A stretch of 64,000 nucleotides of DNA, taken from Lentzea atacamensis. GTDB lineage: Bacteria; Actinomycetota; Actinomycetes; Mycobacteriales; Pseudonocardiaceae. The DNA is taken from positions 248,001 through 312,000 of the forward strand of contig NZ_QLTT01000007.1 of NCBI RefSeq assembly GCF_003269295.1, in the 5' to 3' direction. Of the stretch, positions 42,841 to 50,528 are shown piece after piece. The position numbers and the translations under genes were made by a program. Below the pieces are notes generated by a model. It was given only the letters and a program-made list of their open reading frames with translations, was not told the origin of the DNA and ran no database searches. The stretch's first letter is position 1. Each line of letters starts with the position of its first letter.

Positions 42841-43641
42841 ATGCGAGTTCGTAAGGTGTTCACCGTTCTTGGGACGCTGCTGGCCCTGGCTGCTTCCGTT
42901 CCGTCGGGTGCCGGTGCCACGGAGGCCGCCGGGAAGTCCGGCGCCAAGAAGCCGACCATCGTGCTGGTGCACGGCGCGTTCGCCGACGCGTCCAGCTGGA
43001 ACGGTGTAGTGGAACGCCTACAGCGAAAGGGATTCCCGGTAGTCGCCGTCGCGAACCCGTTGCGCGGCCTCAGCTACGACGCGAACTACCTGCGCAAGGT
43101 GCTCGCCTCGATCGACGGTCCGATCGTTCTCGCCGGACACTCCTACGGCGGCATGGTCCAGTCCCAGGCCGCGCTCGGGAACCCGAACGTGAAGTCGCTC
43201 GTCTACGTCGCGGCGTTCGCGCCGGAGAAGGGCGAGAGCGCGCTCGAGCTGTCGAACAAGTTCCCCGGCAGCACACTGGGCGACACACTGCAGATCATCG
43301 ACCTCGGTGACGGCACCAAGGACTTCGCGATCCAGCAGGACAAGTACTGGCAGCAGTTCGCGGCCGACGTGTCCCGCCGGGACGCGACCATCGCGGCGGC
43401 GACGCAGCGGCCGGTCAACGACAGTGCGCTGACCGAAGGCGCCGGCGAGCCCGCGTGGCACACCGTCCCGTCCTACTTCGTGGTCGCGGGCAAGGACAAG
43501 AACATCCCGATCGTGGCGCAGAAGTGGATGGCCGAGCGCGCCCACGCCCGCGCCGTCGTCGAGGTCGGCAACGCCTCGCACTCGGTGGCCGTGTCCCACC
43601 CGGAGACCGTGGCCGACCTGATCGTCCGCGCGGCGCGGTAG
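42841..43641 (+). CDS. Secreted alpha/beta-hydrolase
   Basis: This protein has 266 residues, ATG 42841 after GAGAGAG. The signal peptide MRVRKVFTVLGTLLALAASV precedes a cleavage region near GAGATEA. The alpha/beta-hydrolase core has the oxyanion block VLVHGAFADASSWNGV, the nucleophile elbow LAGHSYGGMV, and a final histidine in GNASHSVAVSHPE. It is an esterase-like enzyme acting outside the cell; the substrate is unknown. A terminator follows. Confidence 0.87.
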   Translation: MRVRKVFTVLGTLLALAASVPSGAGATEAAGKSGAKKPTIVLVHGAFADASSWNGVVERLQRKGFPVVAVANPLRGLSYDANYLRKVLASIDGPIVLAGHSYGGMVQSQAALGNPNVKSLVYVAAFAPEKGESALELSNKFPGSTLGDTLQIIDLGDGTKDFAIQQDKYWQQFAADVSRRDATIAAATQRPVNDSALTEGAGEPAWHTVPSYFVVAGKDKNIPIVAQKWMAERAHARAVVEVGNASHSVAVSHPETVADLIVRAAR

Positions 43642-43649
43642 TGAAAGCG

Positions 43650-43684
43650 GAAAGCCGGGGCGCTGCAGGGGCGTCCCGGCTTTC
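43650..43684. terminator. Terminator between the hydrolase and protease genes
   Basis: GAAAGCCGGG (43650-43659) pairs perfectly with CCCGGCTTTC (43675-43684). It lies between two convergent genes and can serve both. Confidence 0.75.
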
Positions 43685-43702
43685 GTCATGCGCGGTGTTC
43701 GC

Positions 43703-44509
43703 TCATCGGGGCTTCGCGACCTTGCACCCCGGCAGCGACAAGTTCAGCGTCGTGCCAGGACCGAAGCAGGACACGAAGTCGAACGTCTGCTGGCCGTAGT
43801 TGGTGCCCTTGCGGACGGTGACCCTGCCGGCGGCGTTGACCTCGCACGGGTTGTTCATCGTGCAGCGTCGGCCGCTCTCGTTGCCGGTGTTGTTGACACC
43901 GACGACCTGGCCGCTCACGTTGTCGATGATCGGCGAACCCGAAGTGCCGCCGATGGTGTTGCACGACGACGTGTAGCGCAGCGAGTCACGCCAGGTCCAG
44001 TCGGCTTCCTTGAGCTGGTACACGAAGCCGTCGATCTGGCAGGGGTAGATCTTCTTCCAGTAGCCGGAGACGACGCGGATCTGCGTTTTCGCCACGGGAT
44101 GCGAGGCCGACAGCTCCAGCGCGCGGCTGCCGTACTGCTGCTGGATCTGCCCGTACGTCGTGTTGAGCTGGTAGAACGCGGCGTCGGTGCCGGTCATCGT
44201 CGCGTAGAGGAGTTTCGTCGAGCTCAGGTTCGCGATCTTCGAGCCGGAGGCGCCGAGCAGATCGAACCTGCGCTCCTTCACCGTCGTGTTGACGAACACC
44301 TGGCCGGGCTTCATGAGTTCGACGCAGTGTCCGTTGGTGAGAACGAGCGCCTTGTCCGCGGCGGTCGAGGTCGGCAGCCGGACCAGCGAACCGGAGCAGT
44401 TGTCGAGTTTCACGGCGCCGGTGAAATCGACGGCGGCCTGTGCGGGCGCTGTCGTGACGCCGAGTGCGGCGATCGCCGCGAGCAGGGATCCGACGAGTTG
44501 TCGTGCCAT
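43703..44509 (-). CDS. Secreted trypsin-like serine protease
   Basis: This 268-residue protein starts at ATG 44509. The signal peptide QLVGSLLAAIAALGVTTAP is followed by AQA. The chymotrypsin-fold triad is visible as LTNGHCVEL (His), MTGTDAAFYQL (Asp) and GGTSGSPIIDN (Ser). Six or more cysteines suggest disulfides. There is no obvious pro-domain of the alpha-lytic type. It probably degrades extracellular protein. A shared terminator separates it from the hydrolase gene. Confidence 0.87.
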   Translation of the reverse strand: MARQLVGSLLAAIAALGVTTAPAQAAVDFTGAVKLDNCSGSLVRLPTSTAADKALVLTNGHCVELMKPGQVFVNTTVKERRFDLLGASGSKIANLSSTKLLYATMTGTDAAFYQLNTTYGQIQQQYGSRALELSASHPVAKTQIRVVSGYWKKIYPCQIDGFVYQLKEADWTWRDSLRYTSSCNTIGGTSGSPIIDNVSGQVVGVNNTGNESGRRCTMNNPCEVNAAGRVTVRKGTNYGQQTFDFVSCFGPGTTLNLSLPGCKVAKPR

Positions 44510-44694
44510 GTGCAAGTTTCCTTTCACGGATGGCATCCAGCACCAAGCCTCTACGGATCGTAGCCATTCCGCTACCTTCGGAAGTCGGCTGGCGGGCCGC
44601 GAGTAACTCGATCGAGTGAGGATGCAATGCCCGGCTAACGGGTGAAGCAGATCAATCGACGTCGTGGTCACACTCGCAACCGCCAGGAGCCGTG

Positions 44695-45438
44695 ATGACC
44701 TATTCGACGCAGCCCGCCTACGCCCCTCCTCCGGTCGCACCGCAGAAGCCCGCGAGGTTCGGTGCGCTCGCGTGGACCGCGTTGATCCTCGGGATCGTCG
44801 GTGTTGTCTGCTCGTGGGTCATCTTCCTCAACAACCTCACCGCGATCGCCGCGTTCATCGGGATCGTGCTCGGCGTGATCGCGTTGTTCGGCACGCGCAA
44901 GATCCTGGCGGCCATCGGCGTCGTTCTTTGTGTCACGGCGATCGCCTTCACCGTGGTGGCGCAGCAGTCCGCGGTCAAAGAGCTCGACAAGGTTCTCGAC
45001 CAGGGCGTCGTGAGCGAGACTCCGAACCAGGAAGCGCTTGCCGAACCTCTGACCTGGGGCACGCGCTACACGTGGGCGAACGGCCTCTCGGTCGACGTCG
45101 CCGCGCCCGTCGCGTGCACGCCCGGCGAGTACGCGGCACCGCAGGGCATCGTCCGCGGGACGAAGTTCAAGGTCACGATCACCAACGGCACGAGCGCCGC
45201 GTTCGAGACCGCGCTGCTGTCGCTGGGCAACGACGCCCAGTTCAACGAGCAGAAGGCTCCGAAGGTGTTCGACACCAGCGGGGGTTGTAACAGCACTGTC
45301 GACAACGCGACTGTGCTGCCCGGCAAGACCTACACCTACGAGGTCTCGTACTCGGTGGGCGCGCAGCCCGGTGAGATGCAGCTCGTGTTCGAGCCGAGCT
45401 TCAACTCCGAGAAGGCGGTGTTCGTCGGTCAGGCGTAA
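44695..45438 (+). CDS. DUF4190/DUF4352-like membrane-anchored protein
   Basis: This 247-residue protein starts at ATG 44695, five bases after AGGAG. A short proline-rich N-terminus (QPAYAPPPVAPQKPARFGAL) precedes two or three hydrophobic helices (~25-95) of DUF4190 type. A beta-rich extracytoplasmic domain follows (~125-247), resembling DUF4352/Telokin-like domains with TKFKVTITNGTSAAFETAL. Such proteins are common in actinobacteria and of unknown role. The duplicated segment starts right at its 3' end. Confidence 0.78.
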   Translation: MTYSTQPAYAPPPVAPQKPARFGALAWTALILGIVGVVCSWVIFLNNLTAIAAFIGIVLGVIALFGTRKILAAIGVVLCVTAIAFTVVAQQSAVKELDKVLDQGVVSETPNQEALAEPLTWGTRYTWANGLSVDVAAPVACTPGEYAAPQGIVRGTKFKVTITNGTSAAFETALLSLGNDAQFNEQKAPKVFDTSGGCNSTVDNATVLPGKTYTYEVSYSVGAQPGEMQLVFEPSFNSEKAVFVGQA

Positions 45439-45569
45439 GCCGTTCGCGAGCGGGCGCTCGGACGGGTTACAAGACGGGTGCCGTTCCGCGTGATCGCGGG
45501 ACGGCACCTCGTCATCAACCATCGGTCCGGCGTAAACCGTTAGCGACCGGGTGCTCGGACGGGATACAA
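45425..45569 (+). repeat. Imperfect direct repeat: duplicated upstream region of the RNA ligase gene
   Basis: The blocks at ~45425-45472 and ~45523-45569 are ~85% alike (shared CGTT.GCGA.CGGG.GCTCGGACGGG.TACAA). The first is followed by GGTGCCGTTCCGCG-TGAT-CGCGGGACGGCACCTCGTC, which also occurs inside the ligase gene (45652-45687). The first copy therefore looks like a shortened duplicate of the ligase promoter and 5' coding region. Confidence 0.75.
45477..45508. terminator. Hairpin after the DUF4190-like gene, derived from duplicated ligase sequence
   Basis: GGTGCCGTTCCGCG pairs with CGCGGGACGGCACC (13 of 14 positions) around TGAT. It could end the upstream transcript. Confidence 0.5.
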
Positions 45570-45577
45570 ATCGAGGC

Positions 45578-46345
45578 ATGTTGCGCAAGTACCCGCGAAC
45601 GCCCCACCTCGAGGGCTCGCGCCTGCAACCGGGCGACGAGGACCTCGACCAGGTGCCGTTCCGTGCGATCGCGGGACGGCACCTCGTCGTCGAGGAGAAG
45701 CTCGACGGCGCCAACGCGGGCATCAGCTTCGACTCCTCCGGCGTGCTGAAGTTGCAGTCACGCGGCCATTTCCTGACGGGTGGACCGAGAGAGCGGCAGT
45801 TCGCGCCGTTGAAGGCGTGGGCCGCGACGCACCAGGGCGTGCTGTGGGAGAGGCTCGGCACGCGCTACGTCCTCTACGGGGAATGGTTGTACGCCAAGCA
45901 CACCGTGTTCTACGACGCGCTGCCGCACCACTTCTGCGAGTTCGACCTGCTCGACCGCGAAACCGGCGACTTCCTGTCCACACCGGAACGCCGCCGCGTG
46001 CTCGAAGGAGCGCCGGTGGTGGCCGTGCCGGTGCTGCACGAGGGCCCGTTGCGGACGTTGAAGGATCTGACGGCGCTGATCGGTCCGTCGACGTGCCGCA
46101 CGCCCGCGTGGCGTGATGCGCTGGTCGAGGCGGCCCGTGCGGCGGGTCTGGATCCGGAAGTCGTTGTCGCGGAAACAGATTCCGACGACCACATGGAAGG
46201 CCTCTACATCAAGGTGGAGGAGAACGGCCGCACGGTCGAGCGCTACAAGTGGGTCCGGCCGACCTTCGTCACCGCCGTCCTGGACTCGGGCAGCCATTGG
46301 CAGGACCGCCCGATCCTGCCGAACAGGGTGGTGTCCCGTGTTTGA
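45578..46345 (+). CDS. ATP-dependent RNA ligase (Rnl2/PF09414-like)
   Basis: This 255-residue protein starts at ATG 45578. It has covalent nucleotidyltransferase motifs in order: motif I EEKLDGANAG with nucleophile Lys41, motif Ia/III around RYVLYGEWLYAKHT (~97-110), IIIa FCEFDLLDRETGDF (~119-132), motif IV MEGLYIK (~206-212) and motif V ERYKWVRP (~221-228). It should adenylate itself, then seal 3'-OH/5'-phosphate ends. The gene overlaps the following HD-kinase gene by eight bases, so end-healing and sealing enzymes form one operon. Confidence 0.87.
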   Translation: MLRKYPRTPHLEGSRLQPGDEDLDQVPFRAIAGRHLVVEEKLDGANAGISFDSSGVLKLQSRGHFLTGGPRERQFAPLKAWAATHQGVLWERLGTRYVLYGEWLYAKHTVFYDALPHHFCEFDLLDRETGDFLSTPERRRVLEGAPVVAVPVLHEGPLRTLKDLTALIGPSTCRTPAWRDALVEAARAAGLDPEVVVAETDSDDHMEGLYIKVEENGRTVERYKWVRPTFVTAVLDSGSHWQDRPILPNRVVSRV

Positions 46346-47471
46346 GCAACTCTGCCCAACCGGTCCACAGTGGACTCTGGATTGGAACGCCGTCCGGTCG
46401 GCGTTCGCATGGGTGCGCGCGCTGGAAGGCGTGCCGCAGGATCCGATCCATCACGCGGAAGGCGACGTCGCCACGCACACCCGCATGGCCTGCGAGGCGC
46501 TCGTCGCACTGCCGGAGTGGAGGGAGCGCCCGGAACCCGATCGCGTGCGCTTGTTCGCCACGGTGTTGCTCCACGACGTGGCGAAGCCGTTCCGCACCCA
46601 GATCGAGGACGGCCGGATCACCGCACACGGCCACTCCCGCGCCGGAGACCTGTTGGCACGCAAGGTGTTGTGGGAGATGGACCGACCCATCGCCTGGCGC
46701 GAACACGTTGCCGCGCTGGTGCGCCACCACCAGGTGCCGTTCTGGGCGCTGGAACGCCCCGATCTCGACCGCATCGCGTTCCGGGTGAGCCTCGTCGCCC
46801 GCAACGACGACCTGGCGACGCTGGCCCGCGCCGACATCCTCGGCCGGATCTGCGGTGACACCGAATCCGTGCTGGACAACATCGCCCTGTTCGAGGAGTA
46901 CTGCCGCGAGCGCGACTGCCTCGACCGCCCGCGCGAGTTCCCCTCCGACCACGCGCGGTTCCAGTACTTCCGCACCCCTGGCCGCGATCCGGACTACGCC
47001 GCCTACGACGACACCCGCGTCGAGGTGACCGTGCTGTCCGGCCTGCCTGGTGTCGGCAAGGACCATTGGATCGCCGCGAACCGGCCGGGCTGGCCGGTGG
47101 TGAGCCTCGACGCCGTGCGCGCACGGCTCGGCATCGCTCCCGACGGTGACCAACGCGCGGTAGCCGCCGCAGCCTTCGACGAAGCGCGGACGCTGCTGAG
47201 GGCAGGGGAGCGGTTCGTCTGGAACGCGACCAACATCTCCCGCCAGCTCCGCGAACGTTGCATCGGCCTGGCCGCCGACTACCGCGCCCGAGTCACGCTC
47301 ATCGGCCTCGAAGCCCCGAAGACCGTGATCCACGCACGCAACCGCACCCGCCCCGAGCCGGTGCCGGCCGCGGTGATCGACCGGCTCGTCGGCAAGTGGG
47401 AGGCGGTTGATCTCACTGAAGCGCACGCCGTCGAACGGGTGGACACGGCACAAGTACCGACACGTACATAG
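46338..47471 (+). CDS. HD-phosphohydrolase/polynucleotide kinase fusion (HD-Pnk-like RNA end-healing enzyme)
   Basis: This 377-residue protein starts at GTG 46338. The HD domain (~35-185) has His47, the doublet His79-Asp80 (LLHDVAKP), histidines at 98-100 and 130-131, and Asp166. The kinase domain (~225-377) has the P-loop SGLPGVGKDHW (234-244), a SLDAVR acceptor-side motif with Asp258, and a lid region RNRTRPEP (334-341). The same fusion in Runella (HD-Pnk) removes 2',3'-cyclic or 3'-phosphates and phosphorylates 5'-OH ends. With the ligase upstream it would repair endonuclease-cut RNA. Confidence 0.87.
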   Translation: MFEQLCPTGPQWTLDWNAVRSAFAWVRALEGVPQDPIHHAEGDVATHTRMACEALVALPEWRERPEPDRVRLFATVLLHDVAKPFRTQIEDGRITAHGHSRAGDLLARKVLWEMDRPIAWREHVAALVRHHQVPFWALERPDLDRIAFRVSLVARNDDLATLARADILGRICGDTESVLDNIALFEEYCRERDCLDRPREFPSDHARFQYFRTPGRDPDYAAYDDTRVEVTVLSGLPGVGKDHWIAANRPGWPVVSLDAVRARLGIAPDGDQRAVAAAAFDEARTLLRAGERFVWNATNISRQLRERCIGLAADYRARVTLIGLEAPKTVIHARNRTRPEPVPAAVIDRLVGKWEAVDLTEAHAVERVDTAQVPTRT

Positions 47472-47527
47472 CCCTGCCCCCGATGCCTCATACAAGGGAG
47501 CCTCGCCCACCCTTGGAGGCACGCGTC

Positions 47528-47908
47528 ATGACCGACGTTCCGCTGACCAGATCCGTCCGTCTTATCTTCGAGTTCGCCGCAGACGGGGTCCGCCTCGTGG
47601 AGCAGCACCCGGTCAACATCACGGTCGGCCTGTCCCGCGACCACCAGGCCGGCGACTACGTGGAGGTCCGCGACCGCGACGGCCGCATCATCAGCCGCGT
47701 GCCGGTCCGGGTGGGCCTCGGCACCAGCGTCGAGACCTTCCCCCAAGATCCATATACCGGTTCGGACGCCCCGCGCGTCCTCACCGTCGTGGTGCCCGCC
47801 CCACCCGAGGCCGACCACGTCGCTGTCATCCGCGACAGCGAGCGCGGCGCCAACAGCACCATTCAGTCCGGCATCGAGGTTCTCGGCACGTTCCGCCTTC
47901 AACGTTGA
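47528..47908 (+). CDS. Hypothetical protein downstream of the RNA-repair genes
   Basis: This 126-residue protein starts at ATG 47528 after a good GGAGG. It is all-beta in character (SVRLIFEFAADGVRLVEQH, then VEVRDRDGRIISRVPVRVG, then RVLTVVVPAPPEADHVAVI) with a short polar tail; there are no cysteines or membrane helices. It starts 57 bases after the kinase gene on the same strand and could be a third member of that unit. I do not recognise it. Element copy 4 follows. Confidence 0.75.
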   Translation: MTDVPLTRSVRLIFEFAADGVRLVEQHPVNITVGLSRDHQAGDYVEVRDRDGRIISRVPVRVGLGTSVETFPQDPYTGSDAPRVLTVVVPAPPEADHVAVIRDSERGANSTIQSGIEVLGTFRLQR

Positions 47909-47930
47909 TTATGTCAACCTCCCACGCCGC

Positions 47931-48075
47931 TGACCTGCGCCCTAGCAATGAGTCTTTTGACGACGTCGTCAAAAGACTCATTGCTAGGGCAGGGAGGCGC
48001 GGTGCCCGGCGGGCTGGCGGACGGCCCGCTGGGCGCTGATATATCGGAGGGCGAGGGCTGCGGCCGATATATCGG
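47931..48075. repeat. Mosaic palindromic element, copy 4, with a 52-base perfect palindrome
   Basis: CTGACCTGCGC leads into a 52-base perfect palindrome (47939-47990; arm GCCCTAGCAATGAGTCTTTT then GACGAC). Then come a GC-rich spacer, CTGATATATCGG (48036-48047) and the perfect palindrome CCGATATATCGG (48064-48075). It fills the gap between a plus-strand gene ending at 47908 and a minus-strand gene ending at 48082. Confidence 0.9.
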
Positions 48076-48081
48076 TGGAAG

Positions 48082-49311
48082 TCAGCGTCGGTGCTCGCCG
48101 CGGTGGCCGATGGCGCGGACCAGCCAGAGCGTGCCCGCGCCGGCGACGACGAGGACGGCGATGCCGGTGAGGAAGCCGACGCTAGTGGGGGAGTCGTCCG
48201 GCTGGGGTGGCGAGCTGTTGTTGGACTTGGGCTGGGCGATGGCCGGGAGGTCGGTCATCTGAAGGGAGTTCGCCTTCACCAGGCCAGTGCCCTCCAGCAG
48301 AAGCATGTGCTTGAGCAGGAGCGTGAGACCGGTCTGTGCGGCTACCCGCGCCGGGACGCTCTTGGTCGTCGCGCGCGCCTGGGCGACCTGGACGATGAGC
48401 GAGCCGTCGGCGGCACGCGACAGGTTCGCGTACATGCGGTCGAACTCCTCACCCGAGCTGGACGAGATGGCGTTCGCCCACGACTTCTGTTCGGTCGTCG
48501 GTTCAGCCGGGAGATCAACGCCGATCTGGCCGGCCGCCTCGTTGACCGTGGCGGTGAGCTGGGTGTGCTCGGCGGCGAGCTGGCCCGCGACCTTGCGGAC
48601 CTTCGCGTCACGGGCGCGGTCGGAGCTCTCGCGGCTCGCCGGTTTCTGCCAAAGCGAATGCTGCATGAGCAGAACGAGCAATTCCCGGTCCGAAGGTTCG
48701 ACGTTCTGACCGATGACGCGAACTGCGTTCAGCTGAGCCTTGGCCGTCACCAATTCGAGCGCGGACGGGTCGACCAGGCCGGTGTTCTCCAGGACCGTCA
48801 TCGTGCGGATCAGCATTTGCACCGTTTGGTGGGCGAGCGTGCGAATTGCGGTGTTCTGCGTCGTGGCGCGCGTTTGTGTCGCCATTACGAGAAGTCCGCC
48901 CTGTGCCTGCCGGATGATCGTCGCGTAGGCGCGGTCGTGGTTGTCGCCGGTGCGTCCGGCCATCTCGTTGATGAGTGACTGGTGTTCACTGTTCGCGTCG
49001 TTCGGCAGTACCACGCCGAACTCGCCGGCGGTTTTGAGCAGATCGACGTCGAGTCGGGAATGTCCTTCGAAGATATCCTTTCCGGCGTTGCTGATTCCTG
49101 CATTGGTGGTGCGTGTCGGAACCTCTTTGCTGACAGGAATCAACCACGAGTTTGCTTGCCGCAGAGATACCATGAAAGAGCGGTCTGGCGGTTGCACGTC
49201 TGTGGACTGCGCATTCGCGGGGACTGCTCCGATGAATGCCCCGAAAAACACCGCTGACGTGACGGCGAAAAGCGCTGCGTGCTGTCCCAGCGTGCCCAAC
49301 CGGTGACGCAT
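48082..49311 (-). CDS. Secreted/membrane-anchored protein with tandem DUF4142 domains
   Basis: This 409-residue protein starts at ATG 49311, after GGGAGGGAAC. A signal peptide (LFAVTSAVFFGAFIGAVPAN) is followed by two related helical DUF4142 domains. Repeated features are a FxVxLRQANSWLIP or LMQHSLWQKP opening and the paired DNHDRAYATIIRQAQGGLLV and FDRMYANLSRAADGSLIVQ blocks. A C-terminal transmembrane helix (GFLTGIAVLVVAGAGTLWLV) has a basic tail. A SigL-type promoter motif precedes it, so the divergent sigma factor probably controls it. Codon use is less GC-rich than the neighbours. Confidence 0.85.
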   Translation of the reverse strand: MRHRLGTLGQHAALFAVTSAVFFGAFIGAVPANAQSTDVQPPDRSFMVSLRQANSWLIPVSKEVPTRTTNAGISNAGKDIFEGHSRLDVDLLKTAGEFGVVLPNDANSEHQSLINEMAGRTGDNHDRAYATIIRQAQGGLLVMATQTRATTQNTAIRTLAHQTVQMLIRTMTVLENTGLVDPSALELVTAKAQLNAVRVIGQNVEPSDRELLVLLMQHSLWQKPASRESSDRARDAKVRKVAGQLAAEHTQLTATVNEAAGQIGVDLPAEPTTEQKSWANAISSSSGEEFDRMYANLSRAADGSLIVQVAQARATTKSVPARVAAQTGLTLLLKHMLLLEGTGLVKANSLQMTDLPAIAQPKSNNSSPPQPDDSPTSVGFLTGIAVLVVAGAGTLWLVRAIGHRGEHRR

Positions 49312-49352
49312 AGTGCCCGTTCCCTCCCGCGATCGAGCTGCCTTCAAAGGTG

Positions 49353-49379
49353 ATACGCGCTGGTTGGGCTGGGGTTCAC
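49353..49379 (-). promoter_or_regulatory. Candidate ECF-sigma promoter of the DUF4142 gene
   Basis: On the minus strand TGAACC (49379-49374) is followed, after 15 bases, by CGTATC (49358-49353). This resembles the M. tuberculosis SigL consensus TGAACC-N15/16-CGTgtc. It reads toward the DUF4142 start at 49311. Confidence 0.6.
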
Positions 49380-49425
49380 GACGCATGCGCACCTGTCGAT
49401 GTGACGTGCATCACGGTAAGATCTG

Positions 49426-49453
49426 CGAACCATTCGCGCCATATTTACGTACC
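49426..49453 (+). promoter_or_regulatory. Candidate autoregulatory promoter of the ECF sigma gene
   Basis: CGAACC (49426-49431), 16 bases, then CGTACC (49448-49453) fits the same TGAACC-N15/16-CGTgtc pattern. It faces the sigma gene and is back to back with the minus-strand motif ~47 bases away. Confidence 0.6.
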
Positions 49454-49570
49454 CGAGAGGATTTCGCGTTCCCGTTGTAGGATGCATGGGATTCCATGCT
49501 CGGCCACCGAGTCGCTAGGCCTGCCGCCCGAAGCGAGACGTCGCCGATACCTGGGGAGGGCGCAAGCTTC

Positions 49571-50098
49571 ATGGTTGATCAGGTCAGGGTTGCTGAAGCC
49601 CATCAGGACGAGGAATTGCTGACGTTGCTCTACGGGCAGTTCCAGCGGATGTTGTTCTCCCAGGTCCTGTGTCTGACCAACTACGACCGTCAATGGACCG
49701 AGGATGTCGTCCAGGAGACGTTGATCAGGGCTTGGCAGAACTCCGAGCACCTTGTTCGTGAACCGGGGATGTTGCGCGGATGGCTTTGTACCGTCGCTCG
49801 TCGCATTGTGATCGACGGATGGCGCAGCCGGCAGGCGCGCCCGCAGGAAGTCGAATTGCTTCGTCCGGACATCGCCGAATCTCCCGACGACACGGAACAG
49901 ACACTTTCGGTGATGGTCATTACCGAAGTTGTACGCCAATTGAGTGACGAACACCGTTCAGCTATCTACGAAACGTATGTCATGGGTCGGACGGTGAAGG
50001 AGGCAGCGGTCGTTCTCGGAGTCCCGGAAGGAACCGTCAAGTCCCGGCTGTACAAGGCGATGCACACCATCCGCCGGGCGCTGCAGGACAGGAGCTAG
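49571..50098 (+). CDS. ECF RNA polymerase sigma factor, SigL-like
   Basis: This 175-residue sigma-70 factor has region 2 (WTEDVVQETLIRAWQNSEHL, GWLCTVARRIVIDGWRSRQ) and region 4 (VMGRTVKEAAVVLGVPEGTV, then KSRLYKAMHTIRRAL). Regions 1 and 3 are absent, which defines the ECF class. ATG 49571 follows GGGGAGGG at a rather long 11-base spacing. The anti-sigma gene begins four bases after its stop. SigL kinship is suggested by the partner and promoter motifs, not proven. Third-position GC is lower than in surrounding genes. Confidence 0.9.
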   Translation: MVDQVRVAEAHQDEELLTLLYGQFQRMLFSQVLCLTNYDRQWTEDVVQETLIRAWQNSEHLVREPGMLRGWLCTVARRIVIDGWRSRQARPQEVELLRPDIAESPDDTEQTLSVMVITEVVRQLSDEHRSAIYETYVMGRTVKEAAVVLGVPEGTVKSRLYKAMHTIRRALQDRS

Positions 50099-50102
50099 CG
50101 TG

Positions 50103-50528
50103 ATGGTGACACGTCAACCACATCACGAGCACGTGTACGTAGTAGGAGCCGTGGACGACGAAAGCCGCACGGGCCCAGACGGGCCGTGCGGTGACGTTGC
50201 GGCGTATGTGCTCGGGGTCCTCGAACCCGCGCAGCATGTGATCTTCTCCCGGCACCTAACCGGGTGCGAGAGCTGCCAGGGCGACGCGGCCGACTTCGGC
50301 ATGTTCGCGCCGACGCTGCGTCAGGTCGTCAGTCAGCCGACGGAACAACAGCCGTGCCACATCAGCCGCAGCATCCTGCTGGTGGCGGCAGGCGTCGTGG
50401 TGGCCATCGCCGCGGTGCTGTCGGTCGTGGAGTCGCTGTCCTCGCACGCCGAGCCGGCCGAACTCGGCTCTCTGACCCGCGCGGCCTCTGTGCACGGTGA
50501 GCCGTTTCCGCTGTTCCGTCACGTGTGA
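50103..50528 (+). CDS. Zinc-finger (ZAS) anti-sigma factor
   Basis: This 141-residue protein has an N-terminal anti-sigma domain with GDVAAYVLGVLEPAQHVIFS and the zinc motif HLTGCESC (H-x3-C-x2-C). A transmembrane helix (ILLVAAGVVVAIAAVLSVVE) and a short outer tail follow. Zinc/cysteine redox change or proteolysis usually releases the sigma factor; RslA of M. tuberculosis senses oxidation this way. An in-frame GTG at 50100 is possible, but ATG 50103 has the better spacing from GGAGC. It forms an operon with the sigma gene. Confidence 0.88.
   Translation: MVTRQPHHEHVYVVGAVDDESRTGPDGPCGDVAAYVLGVLEPAQHVIFSRHLTGCESCQGDAADFGMFAPTLRQVVSQPTEQQPCHISRSILLVAAGVVVAIAAVLSVVESLSSHAEPAELGSLTRAASVHGEPFPLFRHV

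Noticed and set aside
48082..48978. Plus-strand 295-codon frame
   Set aside because: It is opposite the DUF4142 gene, has no ribosome site, and shadow-type composition.
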